This document shows, piece by piece, positions 1 through 8,489 of a stretch of 36,306 nucleotides of DNA. The notes beneath the pieces were generated by a model. The model saw nothing but the letters and a program-made list of their open reading frames with translations. It made no database searches and had not been told where the DNA came from. Each line of letters opens with the position of its first letter. Position 1 is the stretch's first letter. The stretch spans positions 1 through 36,306 of the forward strand of contig JAISYZ010000151.1 of NCBI GenBank assembly GCA_031269545.1, given 5' to 3'. Source of the DNA: Prevotellaceae bacterium (GTDB lineage Bacteria > Bacteroidota > Bacteroidia > Bacteroidales > UBA932). A program made the position numbers and the translations under genes.

Positions 1-39
1 CTGGATAGCTGTCAATTCCAGTTTCTTTATCTTTCCCAT
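1..39 (-). CDS. N-terminus of a possible IS630-type transposase (partial, runs off window)
   Basis: Reading leftwards from an ATG at 39-37 the frame stays open to the window edge and encodes MGKIKKLELTAIQ. This resembles the N-terminus of IS630-family transposases, which often begin with a short basic segment followed by LT..Q before the helix-turn-helix. Only 13 residues are visible, so the assignment rests on resemblance from memory. A weak -7-like box (TTTCTTTG on the minus strand, near 68-75) lies upstream of the ATG. Confidence 0.35.
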   Translation of the reverse strand, partial: MGKIKKLELTAIQ

Positions 40-194
40 TGCTTATCGTATTTACTGTAACAGAATACAAAGAAAGACTAAATATTTGATATAAACTAAT
101 TATGAACATTTACTTAATAATAAAAACAAAAAACATCACGACTATCCATAAAAATCAATTTTTTTTATCGATTTTTTGCGGCGAATATGCTAAA

Positions 195-218
195 ATTTTC
201 ACTTTTTACAGTGAAAAT
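195..218. other. Perfect 9-bp hairpin upstream of the CapA/NlpC gene
   Basis: ATTTTCACT at 195-203 and AGTGAAAAT at 210-218 are exact reverse complements with a 6-nt loop. The hairpin lies about 55 bp upstream of the -7 box of the following gene. It could be a terminator remnant or an operator. The rest of 40-295 is AT-rich with no gene that I can see. Confidence 0.35.
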
Positions 219-273
219 CAATAATATTAAAAAAAATTAACTTTTTATATATTATTGTTGGTCATTATTGTTG

Positions 274-281
274 TATCTTTG
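274..281 (+). promoter_or_regulatory. -7 promoter box (TATCTTTG)
   Basis: TATCTTTG matches the Bacteroidota -7 consensus TAnnTTTG exactly and lies 14 bp before the ATG at 296, so the leader would be very short. No convincing -33 TTTG is visible at the usual distance. Confidence 0.6.
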
Positions 282-295
282 CCGCCCCAAAAAAA

Positions 296-1837
296 ATGAA
301 TATGAAACATTTTAAGTTAATAAATAAAGCGTGTCTTGCTGTGATTTTATTTGTTTTTTCGATATATGGATTTTCACAAGAAACGCAAAATGACAAAACC
401 TTAATATCTGTCATAGGTACAGGCGATATAATGCTTGGGTCGAATTACCCATCTAATGCAAATCTTCCTGTAAATGACGGTCGTGAGTTGTTGAGCAAAG
501 CTAAAGATATTCTGAAAGATGCAGATATTACTTTCGGAAATCTTGAAGGTTGCTTTCTTGACAAGGGAGGAAATCCCAAATCGTGTAAAAGCAAATGCTA
601 TTTTTTCAGAATGCCCGACAGATATGTAAATTATTTGGTAGATGCAGGTTATGATTTAATCAGCGTTGCCAATAATCACATGGGCGATTTTGGCGCTCCG
701 GGACGCGAAAACACCGTGAAAGTTTTACGCGAGGCAGGACTGAATTATGCAGGACTGGAAAATATTTGCGAAACTTCTATTTTTGAGATTGACGGAATTA
801 AATACGGTTTTTGCGGTTTTGCCCCAAATTCGGGAACGGTAAAAATTACGAATATAGCTAATGCAAAAAAAACAGTAACTCAATTGAAATCTGAATGTGA
901 TATAGTTATAGTTTCGTTTCACGGCGGAGCAGAAGGTAAAGACAACAACAGAGTAACGCGGAAACCAGAAACATTTTACGGCGAAAATCGAGGAAATGTT
1001 TATGAATTTGCTCACGCCGTGATTGATGCGGGAGCCGATATTGTTTTCGGACATGGACCTCATGTTGTGCGTGCTGCTGAACTGTACAACGACAGATTTA
1101 TTATTTACAGCATGGGAAATTTTTGTACATCAGGCACCTTCAATATCAACGGAACCAGCGGTTATGCTCCGATTGTGAAAGTGTTTGTCGATAAAGAAGG
1201 AAAATTTGTGAAAGGACAAATATTTTCGTTCCTTCAAAAAGATAAAACAGGTCCCGTACCAGATAATAATAATAGCGCCGCCAAAGAAATAAAACGCCTT
1301 ACCGAACTGGATTTTCCTCAAACCGATTTAGTCATATCAGACGAAGGAATTATAAAACGAAAAAACAAAAATGATATATTTGCCGAAAATCTGAACAATA
1401 TGCACGATTCTTTATCAACAAACATATTCGATAGCATTTCAGTCATGCAAAGCCTTATTGATTTTTCAAAACAATTTTTAGGCGTTCCGTATCGCATGGG
1501 TTCAAAAGGCACGAAATCATTTGACTGTTCAGGATTTACGTCATTCGTTTTTGGTAATTTCGGTTATAATATAGGTAGAAATTGCATATCGCAGATACAA
1601 CAAGGCATGAGAGTTGTGATGGACGAATTGCAGACGGGTGATCTCATTTTTTTCAAAGGACGAAATGATAACTCGAACAAAGTCGGACATGTAGGAATTG
1701 TGGTATCGAACGACGAAGACGGAAATGTACGATTTATTCATGCCTGTCGCCGCGGTGTTACAATTGACGAACTGAGCAAATCGCCGTATTACAAACGCAG
1801 ATACATCACAGGATTGCGTATTTTAACCGCATCGTGA
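296..1837 (+). CDS. Exported CapA-like phosphoesterase-fold protein fused to an NlpC/P60 peptidase
   Basis: The protein has 513 residues. Residues 1-27 form a signal peptide (hydrophobic run LAVILFVFSIYGFS, then QET), so the product is exported. Residues about 36-290 match the CapA/PGA_cap family, with GTGDIML at 41-47, GNLEG, VANNHMGDFG, FGHGPHVV and SMGNF, a calcineurin-like metallophosphoesterase-type fold. Residues about 385-513 are an NlpC/P60 (peptidase C40) domain with catalytic Cys411 in FDCSGF, His465 in VGHVGI and a third polar residue, His482. C40 domains cut peptidoglycan stem peptides, while CapA proteins act in polyglutamate export or related envelope steps. Both halves suggest work on gamma-glutamyl or peptide bonds in the periplasm, but the CapA half has no proven substrate here. 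An in-frame ATG at 302 is an equally good start. Confidence 0.88.
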   Translation: MNMKHFKLINKACLAVILFVFSIYGFSQETQNDKTLISVIGTGDIMLGSNYPSNANLPVNDGRELLSKAKDILKDADITFGNLEGCFLDKGGNPKSCKSKCYFFRMPDRYVNYLVDAGYDLISVANNHMGDFGAPGRENTVKVLREAGLNYAGLENICETSIFEIDGIKYGFCGFAPNSGTVKITNIANAKKTVTQLKSECDIVIVSFHGGAEGKDNNRVTRKPETFYGENRGNVYEFAHAVIDAGADIVFGHGPHVVRAAELYNDRFIIYSMGNFCTSGTFNINGTSGYAPIVKVFVDKEGKFVKGQIFSFLQKDKTGPVPDNNNSAAKEIKRLTELDFPQTDLVISDEGIIKRKNKNDIFAENLNNMHDSLSTNIFDSISVMQSLIDFSKQFLGVPYRMGSKGTKSFDCSGFTSFVFGNFGYNIGRNCISQIQQGMRVVMDELQTGDLIFFKGRNDNSNKVGHVGIVVSNDEDGNVRFIHACRRGVTIDELSKSPYYKRRYITGLRILTAS

Positions 1838-1882
1838 GTTTTTCTACAAAAAATATTATAAGTTAAAAATGAACTGCTGTAA

Positions 1883-1924
1883 TTATAAAAGGCTGCCAAT
1901 TTGTTTTTTGACAGCCTCTTATAA
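1883..1924. terminator. Bidirectional terminator between convergent genes
   Basis: TTATAA-a-AGGCTG (1883-1895) pairs with CAGCCT-c-TTATAA (1912-1924), and inner CAA/TTG pairs close a T-rich loop. The hairpin lies between the converging ends of the CapA/NlpC gene (1837) and the acyl-CoA dehydrogenase gene (1939), with A and T runs on both sides. Confidence 0.75.
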
Positions 1925-1938
1925 AACCAAACAAAAAA

Positions 1939-3654
1939 TTATTCAATTACCGATTTGAAATTTTCAATATCTTCAGGCTTGAATGATTTTATATAATTAA
2001 ATCTTTCTTCGTTCCAAGCAATTGTTCGCTTTGTATAAACTTCGGCAATTTTTGCATATTCGTTATCGCGTTGCGCATCAAACAAAAGCAAATAACTCAT
2101 AATTATATGTCCTGCCATTTCGACTAAACGGCGTGCATGAAAATCCAGATATTCCTGATTTTTTACTTCTGTAACCATCGTTACGGCTTGTTCGTAATCG
2201 GCGGTAAGTGCTACGAGTTGCTCTTTCGCTTTTGCAAATTCGGGAGCAGTAATATTTGCTTCATATTGACGAATTTTGTTGAGATATGCGCCTGTTGTAA
2301 CGCCGCGAATTGCAGCAACAACCTGTAACTGTGAAGTTCCTTCGTAAATATTCAAAATACGAGCGTCTCTGTAAAGTCGTTCGACTAAATAATCTTTCAT
2401 AAATCCCGAACCGCCATGAATTTGAATTGCATCGTAGGCAAGTTGATTGGCATATTCGCTTGCAAAAAGTTTCAGTATTGGCGTATAAATATCTGCTAAA
2501 CGCTGATATTCTTTATGTTCTTCACGTTCTTCGGGAATAAGTTTGCGCTCGTTGCTTATAAGATTGTAGGCTTTGTAAATATCAACAAAACGTGACGTTT
2601 CGTAAAGCAGCGAACGTGCAGCCTGTAAACGCGCTTTCATTGTAACAAGCAGTTCGTAAACGGCGGGAAAGTTTATTATTTCTTTTCCGAATTGTGTTCG
2701 TTCGCCTGCATATTTCAATGCTTCGCGATAAGCCGCCTCGCTCAATCCTACCGATTGTGCGGCAACGCCAAGCCGCGCTCCGTTCATAAGCGACATTACA
2801 TATTTTATCAAGCCGAGTCTGCGTTCTCCGACAAGTTTTGCAGGAACATTACGAAAAACCAGTTCGCATGTAGGCGAGCCTTTAATTCCCAACTTATTTT
2901 CGATGCGGCGAACAAGAATTTTATCGTCATGATTGTTGTCGCAAACAAAGTACGATAAGCCTCTGCCGTCTTTTGTTCCTTCTTCGCTGCGAGCCAGCAC
3001 TAATTTTATGTGAGCATCGCCGTTGGTTATAAAACGTTTTACGCCGTTCAAAAACCAGCAATTTTTTTCTTCATCAAAAGTTGCTTTCAGTTGAACAGAC
3101 TGCAAATCCGAACCTGCATCGGGTTCTGTCAAATCCATTGAACAGGTATCGCCTTTGGGAATACGCGGAAGATATTCGTCCTGAATTTCCTTTGATGCAA
3201 ATTCGTGAATTGTTTCGGCGCAATCCTGTAATCCCCAGATATTTGCAAATCCGGCATCGGCACGCGAAACGAGTTCGGCAGCCATCACGTACGGAACCAT
3301 TGCAAAATTTAATCCGCCATATTCGCGAGGAAGCGAAATTCCGTAAACGCCCGCTTTTTGCAGTGCTTCGTGATTTTGCTGTGTTCCTTCGGCATAAATG
3401 ACGCGGTTGTTTTCGTGTCGTGGACCTTCGTGGTCAACATTTTCGGCATTGGCGGCGATGATTTCTCCGCAAATTTCGCCGATTATTTCGAGCGTTTTTT
3501 GATAACTGTCCATTGCGTCTTCAAAATCAACCGGCGCATAGTCGAATTTATCTTTGTCTTCAAAATTTTTTTCTTTCAGTTCCACTATTTTTTCCATCAG
3601 CGGATGTGTTAAGTGGAATTGCAGATCCTTGTTGTCGTTATAAAAATTTGCCAT
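1939..3654 (-). CDS. Acyl-CoA dehydrogenase (long Bacteroidetes type)
   Basis: The 571-residue flavoprotein oxidises acyl-CoA to enoyl-CoA and passes electrons to ETF. The N-terminal and middle domains carry DLTEPDAGSDL and the substrate/FAD strand GVKRFITNGD. The C-terminal helical domain carries ARTQFG-like GERTQFG, AIQIHGGSGFMKDY and NIYEGTSQLQ. Glu438 in YEGTS aligns with the catalytic base of medium-chain dehydrogenases. The protein is longer than the usual 380-residue type, with extra residues at the N-terminus and about 110 after the Glu motif. It is transcribed in the same direction as etfB and etfA, the expected electron acceptors, although an unrelated ATPase gene separates them. 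Chain-length preference cannot be read from the sequence. Confidence 0.93.
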   Translation of the reverse strand: MANFYNDNKDLQFHLTHPLMEKIVELKEKNFEDKDKFDYAPVDFEDAMDSYQKTLEIIGEICGEIIAANAENVDHEGPRHENNRVIYAEGTQQNHEALQKAGVYGISLPREYGGLNFAMVPYVMAAELVSRADAGFANIWGLQDCAETIHEFASKEIQDEYLPRIPKGDTCSMDLTEPDAGSDLQSVQLKATFDEEKNCWFLNGVKRFITNGDAHIKLVLARSEEGTKDGRGLSYFVCDNNHDDKILVRRIENKLGIKGSPTCELVFRNVPAKLVGERRLGLIKYVMSLMNGARLGVAAQSVGLSEAAYREALKYAGERTQFGKEIINFPAVYELLVTMKARLQAARSLLYETSRFVDIYKAYNLISNERKLIPEEREEHKEYQRLADIYTPILKLFASEYANQLAYDAIQIHGGSGFMKDYLVERLYRDARILNIYEGTSQLQVVAAIRGVTTGAYLNKIRQYEANITAPEFAKAKEQLVALTADYEQAVTMVTEVKNQEYLDFHARRLVEMAGHIIMSYLLLFDAQRDNEYAKIAEVYTKRTIAWNEERFNYIKSFKPEDIENFKSVIE

Positions 3655-3730
3655 AATTTTAATTTATTTTTGAATTATTATGTTCTAATTTCTTTATATA
3701 CATTCTTTAATTCAATTGAATATTGTTTGC

Positions 3731-4852
3731 TTATATTAAAAATTCTTCAATATTATCTCTGTTTATTATCTTAAATATATTGTTGTTATATGTTTTTTTG
3801 AATATTTGAGGAATATTGCTTTGTTTTTTCGGATTCCACTTAAATTCAAATGCTTCTATTTGTCCATCATCTTCTTCAATATAGTCGATTTCCTGTTTTT
3901 CTACGGTACGCCAAAACCATCTGTTTTTCCATTGTCCGCTGTAATTAATATATTTCAACCGCTCGCTTATGATAAAATTTTCCCATAATGCGTCTGTATC
4001 CTGGCGTAACTCCACAGGGTTAAAATTGTTTATCAAAGCATTGCGAATACCGTTGTCGTAAAAATATATTTTTCGTTTATTTTTCAACTCATTTCGCAGA
4101 TTTCTATTAAACGAAGCCAAGCGGAAAATTACATACGACTGTTCCAAAAGTACAATGTATTTTTCAACGGTTTTATAATCTATCTGGCAAATTTCGCCAA
4201 GTTCGCGCAATGATACTTCGCTGCCAACCTGAAACGCCAAAGCCTGTAACAGTTTAGATATTATATCCGGTTTTTTAATTCCTTCGTATGCAAGCACATC
4301 GCGATAAAGGTAACTGTCTGCAAGTTGCAGCAAAATATCTTTTTCGTCGCCTGCATTAGTTACAACATTAGGATAATATCCATAAATCATACGATGCGGC
4401 ACAAGGCGTTTTTCGTTTATAAGCCCATGATGATTAACCATTTCGCCAAATGACAGTGGAAACATTTTATATTCCCATTTTCGTCCCGTAAGCGGTTCAT
4501 TTATTTTATTTGCCAAGTCAAACGAAGAACTTCCTGTTGCAATCAGTTGTTTATCTTGCATTTGGTCGGTAATTAATTTGAGTTTCACTCCTACATTGTT
4601 TATACGTTGAGCCTCGTCAATAATTATAATTTTATGATTTCCGAAATGTTGTTTCAGAATAGTAGAAGTGGCATTTTCGAACAGGGCGCGCACATCGGGT
4701 TCATCTGCATTTAACCACAATACATCATTAGCATCGGCAAAAAGCATTTTGAGCAGCGAAGTTTTTCCAACCTGCCGCGCTCCCATAACAATAATAGCTT
4801 TATTTTTCCAAAGTTTATCGTTTATAGTATTTGCCAAACTGCGTATTATCAT
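3731..4852 (-). CDS. AAA_14/DUF4143 family ATPase
   Basis: Starting from the ATG at 4852 the product has 373 residues; a TTG two codons further out (4858) would add little. It has a Walker A motif GARQVGKTS at about residues 24-32, a Walker B motif IIIIDEAQ, the sensor-like IATGSSSFDL and a C-terminal DUF4143 domain with a nuclease-like segment (EIDYIEEDDGQIEAFEFKW). The family is widespread in Bacteroidota and archaea, often as scattered accessory genes, and its function is unknown. It sits between etfA and the acyl-CoA dehydrogenase gene, 76 bp before the latter. Nothing links it to electron transfer, so I infer an inserted accessory gene. Tandem hairpins lie directly upstream. Confidence 0.88.
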   Translation of the reverse strand: MIIRSLANTINDKLWKNKAIIVMGARQVGKTSLLKMLFADANDVLWLNADEPDVRALFENATSTILKQHFGNHKIIIIDEAQRINNVGVKLKLITDQMQDKQLIATGSSSFDLANKINEPLTGRKWEYKMFPLSFGEMVNHHGLINEKRLVPHRMIYGYYPNVVTNAGDEKDILLQLADSYLYRDVLAYEGIKKPDIISKLLQALAFQVGSEVSLRELGEICQIDYKTVEKYIVLLEQSYVIFRLASFNRNLRNELKNKRKIYFYDNGIRNALINNFNPVELRQDTDALWENFIISERLKYINYSGQWKNRWFWRTVEKQEIDYIEEDDGQIEAFEFKWNPKKQSNIPQIFKKTYNNNIFKIINRDNIEEFLI

Positions 4853-4888
4853 CGTCAAATTTATTTCTGCGCAATGCTGATTTTTTAT

Positions 4889-4952
4889 TCAAATCCTCAA
4901 ATATTGCCTTTTTTGAGGAATCAAATCCTCAAAATTGCCTTTTTTTGAGGAT
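4889..4952. repeat. Two tandem 32-bp hairpin repeats
   Basis: Copies at 4889-4920 and 4921-4952 are nearly identical and adjoin with no spacer. Each is itself an inverted repeat: TCCTCAAA with TTTGAGGA in the first, ATCCTCAAAA with TTTTGAGGAT in the second. They fill most of the 123-bp gap between etfA and the ATPase gene, so they could end etfA transcription or control the ATPase. Confidence 0.75.
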
Positions 4953-4975
4953 TCGCATATCTCAACAATATTAAA

Positions 4976-5995
4976 TTATTTTGAATTTTTCTTATAATAT
5001 TTAATCATTTTCGGGATAACTTCCATCAAATCGCCAATTATTGCATAGTCGGCAATTTGATTTATCGGCGCATTTGCATCGTTGTTTATTGAAATTATCA
5101 TCGAACTGTCCTGCATTCCTGCAATGTGCTGAATTTGTCCCGAAATTCCGCAGGCAATATATAATTTAGGATGCACGGTTATGCCTGTCTGCCCGATTTG
5201 TCTGTCGTGTTCGGCAAAGCCTGCATCAACAGCGGCGCGGCTTGCGCCTACTTCTCCGTTTATAACTTTTGCCAAATCGTACAGCAGTTTGAAATTTTCT
5301 TTTGAGCCAACGCCATAACCTCCCGAAACTATAATAGGAGAGCCTTTAAGATTGTGTTTGGCTTTTTCGATATGCCGTTCGATAACTTTCACAACATAAT
5401 CGCTTTCGTCAACGTAAGTCGAAACTTTGTGACGTATCACTTCGCCCTTGTAATTTTCGTCAAGAATTTCTTTTTTCATAACGCCTTCGCGAACGGTTGC
5501 CATTTGCGGACGATGTTCGGGATTGATAATTGTTGCAACAATATTTCCTCCAAAGGCAGGACGAATTTGATACAGCAGATTTTCGTAAACGATATTGTTT
5601 TTCTTGTCTTCGTGCGAGCCTATTTCGAGCGAAGTGCAGTCGGCAGTCAAACCGCTTTTAAGCGCAGACGATACACGAGGTCCCAAATCGCGTCCGATAA
5701 CTGTCGCTCCCATCAGGCAAATTTGCGGTTTTTCTTCTATAAACAAATTTACTAAAACAGACGTGTGAGGAAGCGATGTGTATGGATAAAGTTTTTCTCC
5801 GTCAAACACATGTAATTTATCAACACCGTAAGGAATTATCTGTTTTTCGATACCATCCAGTTTGCTGCCTATAACTATGGCTTCGAGCTGACATTTGAGT
5901 TGATTTGCCAGCGAGCGTCCTTTTGTAAGCAATTCGAGGCTTACATCGGCAACAATATTATCTTCTATTTCGCAATATACAAATAAATTATTCAT
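4976..5995 (-). CDS. etfA: Electron transfer flavoprotein alpha subunit
   Basis: The 339-residue protein is the FAD-binding subunit of the ETF heterodimer, which collects electrons from acyl-CoA dehydrogenases. The N-terminal ETF domain (about 3-190) is followed by the C-terminal FAD-binding domain (about 219-330). That domain has GGYGVGSKENF, the flavin-contact Arg in GASRAAVDAGF (R253), GQTG at 268-271 and GISGQIQH at 283-290, ending in IIGDLMEVIP. It lies 48 bp downstream of etfB on the same strand and the two are almost certainly co-transcribed. Length and motif order are normal. Confidence 0.96.
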   Translation of the reverse strand: MNNLFVYCEIEDNIVADVSLELLTKGRSLANQLKCQLEAIVIGSKLDGIEKQIIPYGVDKLHVFDGEKLYPYTSLPHTSVLVNLFIEEKPQICLMGATVIGRDLGPRVSSALKSGLTADCTSLEIGSHEDKKNNIVYENLLYQIRPAFGGNIVATIINPEHRPQMATVREGVMKKEILDENYKGEVIRHKVSTYVDESDYVVKVIERHIEKAKHNLKGSPIIVSGGYGVGSKENFKLLYDLAKVINGEVGASRAAVDAGFAEHDRQIGQTGITVHPKLYIACGISGQIQHIAGMQDSSMIISINNDANAPINQIADYAIIGDLMEVIPKMIKYYKKNSK

Positions 5996-6043
5996 TCTAT
6001 AAATTTTATTTAAATTAATAATTTTCAGACATTAAATAATGCA

Positions 6044-6922
6044 TTATCCTATGGTATGATTATTTAAAAGTTCTACAATTAAATCTTCGACTTCGTTATC
6101 GGCGCTTGTTATTGTTTTACTTTCTTTTGCCTGAAAAACAATGTTTTGAATAGCCTTCACCTTTGTTGGCGAACCTGATAATCCGCATTGTGCAACATCG
6201 CCGTTTACATCTTTAACGCTCCATTCTACGAGATTGAGATATTCGCGAGTGTTGTACAAATCGGCATATTTTGACTGATTTTCTGCTTTTTCGGTCGGTG
6301 TTTTGGCATATTTGTACTTTTGTACCAATTTTGCATTACGCGGACGACAGGAAGCAGCCGAGCCGTTCACTGTGATAACAATCGGCAATGGACCTTCAAC
6401 GGTTTCGATTCCTCCGGGAATATGTCGTTTTACCGTGATTTTTTCATCTTCGATTTTAACAATATCTTCGGCATAGGTAATTTGCGTAAGTCCAAGTTTT
6501 TCGGCAACTTGTGGTCCTACCTGAGCCGTGTCGCCATCTATTGCCTGGCGTCCGCCGATAATAATATCGTAATCTCCGATTTTCTTGATTGCCGTAGCAA
6601 GAGCATACGATGTTGCCAAAGTATCGGCGCCTGCAAAGGCTCTGTCGGTGAGCAAATAACCGTTATCGACGCCGCGGAATAATCCTTCGCGAATTATTTC
6701 GGCTGCGCGTGCCGGACCCATTGTTAAAATAGTAATGGTTGAACCTGCATACAGGTCTTTCAATCGAAGAGCCTGTTCGAGTGCGTTTAAATCTTCGGGA
6801 TTGAAGATTGCAGGCAGTGCTGCGCGATTTACCGTTCCGTCTTCTTTCATAGCATCTTTACCAACGTTACGAGTGTCAGGAACTTGTTTTGCCAGCACTA
6901 CAATTTTTAATTCTTTTGTCAT
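6044..6922 (-). CDS. etfB: Electron transfer flavoprotein beta subunit
   Basis: The 292-residue protein is the FixA/EtfB partner of EtfA and binds the nucleotide (AMP or a second flavin) of the ETF dimer. Visible family features are KQVPDTRNV near the N-terminus, NPEDLNALEQALRLKD, the TMGPARAAEIIREGLFRGVD segment, and IIGGRQAIDGDTAQVGPQVAE, the conserved nucleotide-binding stretch. It is the first gene of the etf group, with a TACCTTTG promoter box upstream. Whether this ETF bifurcates electrons cannot be decided from the sequence alone. Confidence 0.96.
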   Translation of the reverse strand: MTKELKIVVLAKQVPDTRNVGKDAMKEDGTVNRAALPAIFNPEDLNALEQALRLKDLYAGSTITILTMGPARAAEIIREGLFRGVDNGYLLTDRAFAGADTLATSYALATAIKKIGDYDIIIGGRQAIDGDTAQVGPQVAEKLGLTQITYAEDIVKIEDEKITVKRHIPGGIETVEGPLPIVITVNGSAASCRPRNAKLVQKYKYAKTPTEKAENQSKYADLYNTREYLNLVEWSVKDVNGDVAQCGLSGSPTKVKAIQNIVFQAKESKTITSADNEVEDLIVELLNNHTIG

Positions 6923-6964
6923 AAATAGTCTATTTTAATTAAAAAAATTATTCAATTTAGCCGA

Positions 6965-6972
6965 CAAAGGTA
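6965..6972 (-). promoter_or_regulatory. -7 promoter box of etfB (TACCTTTG)
   Basis: Read on the minus strand, 6972-6965 is TACCTTTG, an exact TAnnTTTG match 42 bp before the etfB ATG. The -33 region is AT-rich without a clear TTTG. Confidence 0.6.
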
Positions 6973-7123
6973 TGAAAAAAAATAAGAAATGATAATTTAT
7001 GACTATTAGTTTGTGCAATAATTTGTTAATTCCAAATATCATACACGTTATAACTTGTTGATTTTTTTATGAATATGTATTATATTTAATAATATTCAAG
7101 ATTTCGTTATACAATTAACGATT

Positions 7124-8179
7124 TTACAAATAAAACTTTCTGTTTCCTTTATACTTTTTGATATAGTCAATTATATATTCAGTTATTTTTTTTTCTTCCT
7201 TATTCAAAAATTTTATTTTTATCGGAAGATAAAACATTTTTGCCTTTTGTTCTTCCGTGAAATTTTCATATTTCATCAGTCGCATGGCATCCTTTTCGGT
7301 TGTTACAAAAAGTTCGTTTCTGTCAATTATTTCGCAAATACTATCAATATCTTTCTTGGAAAAATCGTGATGATCGGGAAATATTAATATTTGAGGTTTT
7401 GCGTAGGCTGCTGATATGTATTCTTCAAACAATCTTGGATTTGCAATTCCTGCAACAGCCGCTATTTTATTTGTTTCGGCAGGTTTGTTCTTTACATCAA
7501 AAACAGGTTTTAAATCATTATATTCCAATGATGTAAAAAACAGTTTTTGATACGGAAAAAGATCTAAATCGTTGATAACAATCCTCATATCAATCGGATT
7601 TATATTCTGCGGACATTTTGTAACAAATACAATATCAGCGCGATATTTTTGATTTTGCCTGTCGCGTAATGTTCCCCATGGCAACATTTTATCTTTATTT
7701 ACAGGACGCCAGTAATCGCAAAGCAAAATATATAAAGACGGTTTCAAATGCCTGTGCTGAAAAGCATCATCCAAAACAATAACATCAACATCCGGATATT
7801 TTTCTTTTATATATTTTATGCCTCTCACTCTGTTAGCGTCAACGGCAACTATTATATCCGTAAATTTACGTTTTATTTGCAGCGGTTCGTCTCCGACTTC
7901 TACGACAGTACTTGTTGCTTCTACATATCTGAATTTCTTTATTTTACGTTTGTATCCACGAGAAAGCAGAGCCACTTTAAATTCGTGTTTCAAAATATTT
8001 ATCATAAATTCCGAATGTGGTGTTTTTCCTGTTCCGCCGACAGTAATATTTCCTATGGCGATTGTTACTACATCTTTTATTTCTTTGTGTGGAAATATGC
8101 CGACGTCGTAAAATTTATTGCGTATGGAAACTGCTGTACCATAAATAAATGAAACTATTATTTTTATGATTTTCAACAT
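7124..8179 (-). CDS. lpxK: Tetraacyldisaccharide 4'-kinase (lipid A kinase)
   Basis: The 351-residue inner-membrane kinase phosphorylates the 4' position of the lipid A disaccharide, late in the Raetz pathway. The Walker A motif is GGTGKT at residues 48-53 inside AIGNITVGGTGKTP, the LpxK signature. DD at 137-138 in VLDDAFQHRHLKP and LPWGTLRD are the other conserved blocks. The N-terminal hydrophobic segment fits membrane attachment. Length is normal. It is monocistronic here, with a near-consensus -7 box (TACCTTTA, minus strand, 8207-8200) upstream of the ATG. Confidence 0.95.
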   Translation of the reverse strand: MLKIIKIIVSFIYGTAVSIRNKFYDVGIFPHKEIKDVVTIAIGNITVGGTGKTPHSEFMINILKHEFKVALLSRGYKRKIKKFRYVEATSTVVEVGDEPLQIKRKFTDIIVAVDANRVRGIKYIKEKYPDVDVIVLDDAFQHRHLKPSLYILLCDYWRPVNKDKMLPWGTLRDRQNQKYRADIVFVTKCPQNINPIDMRIVINDLDLFPYQKLFFTSLEYNDLKPVFDVKNKPAETNKIAAVAGIANPRLFEEYISAAYAKPQILIFPDHHDFSKKDIDSICEIIDRNELFVTTEKDAMRLMKYENFTEEQKAKMFYLPIKIKFLNKEEKKITEYIIDYIKKYKGNRKFYL

Positions 8180-8199
8180 TTATCTAATTAATAATCTAT

Positions 8200-8207
8200 T
8201 AAAGGTA
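8200..8207 (-). promoter_or_regulatory. Probable lpxK -7 box (TACCTTTA)
   Basis: Minus-strand TACCTTTA differs from TAnnTTTG only at the last base and lies 20 bp before the lpxK start codon. Confidence 0.4.
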
Positions 8208-8489
8208 TAACTTTTTTCCGAAACGGCAAAAAATAATAAGTTAATTATTGTTTATAAAATGAAATTTTTATACAATTTTGTACGTGATAATGTAAATATT
8301 GTGTGCTTATTATTAAATACGTGCTTATTTTTTTATGTTCATTGTTTAGTAACAATAATTTAAGCAGAACAAAGGATATACAGAATATTTATGTATTTTC
8401 GTGATTAGATGTAGAATAGTTTTTATGATGTGGCAAATATTTTACACATTCGCCGCATTTTTGCGGAAAATAATTTGTGTATTTGCTGA

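Noticed and set aside
3731-4852. DUF4143 ATPase considered as part of a defence system
   Set aside because: No nuclease, methyltransferase, toxin-antitoxin or other defence partner is adjacent; the neighbours are metabolic genes.
4889-4952. Adjacent 32-bp repeats considered as a degenerate CRISPR
   Set aside because: Only two copies, no spacer between them and no cas genes nearby.
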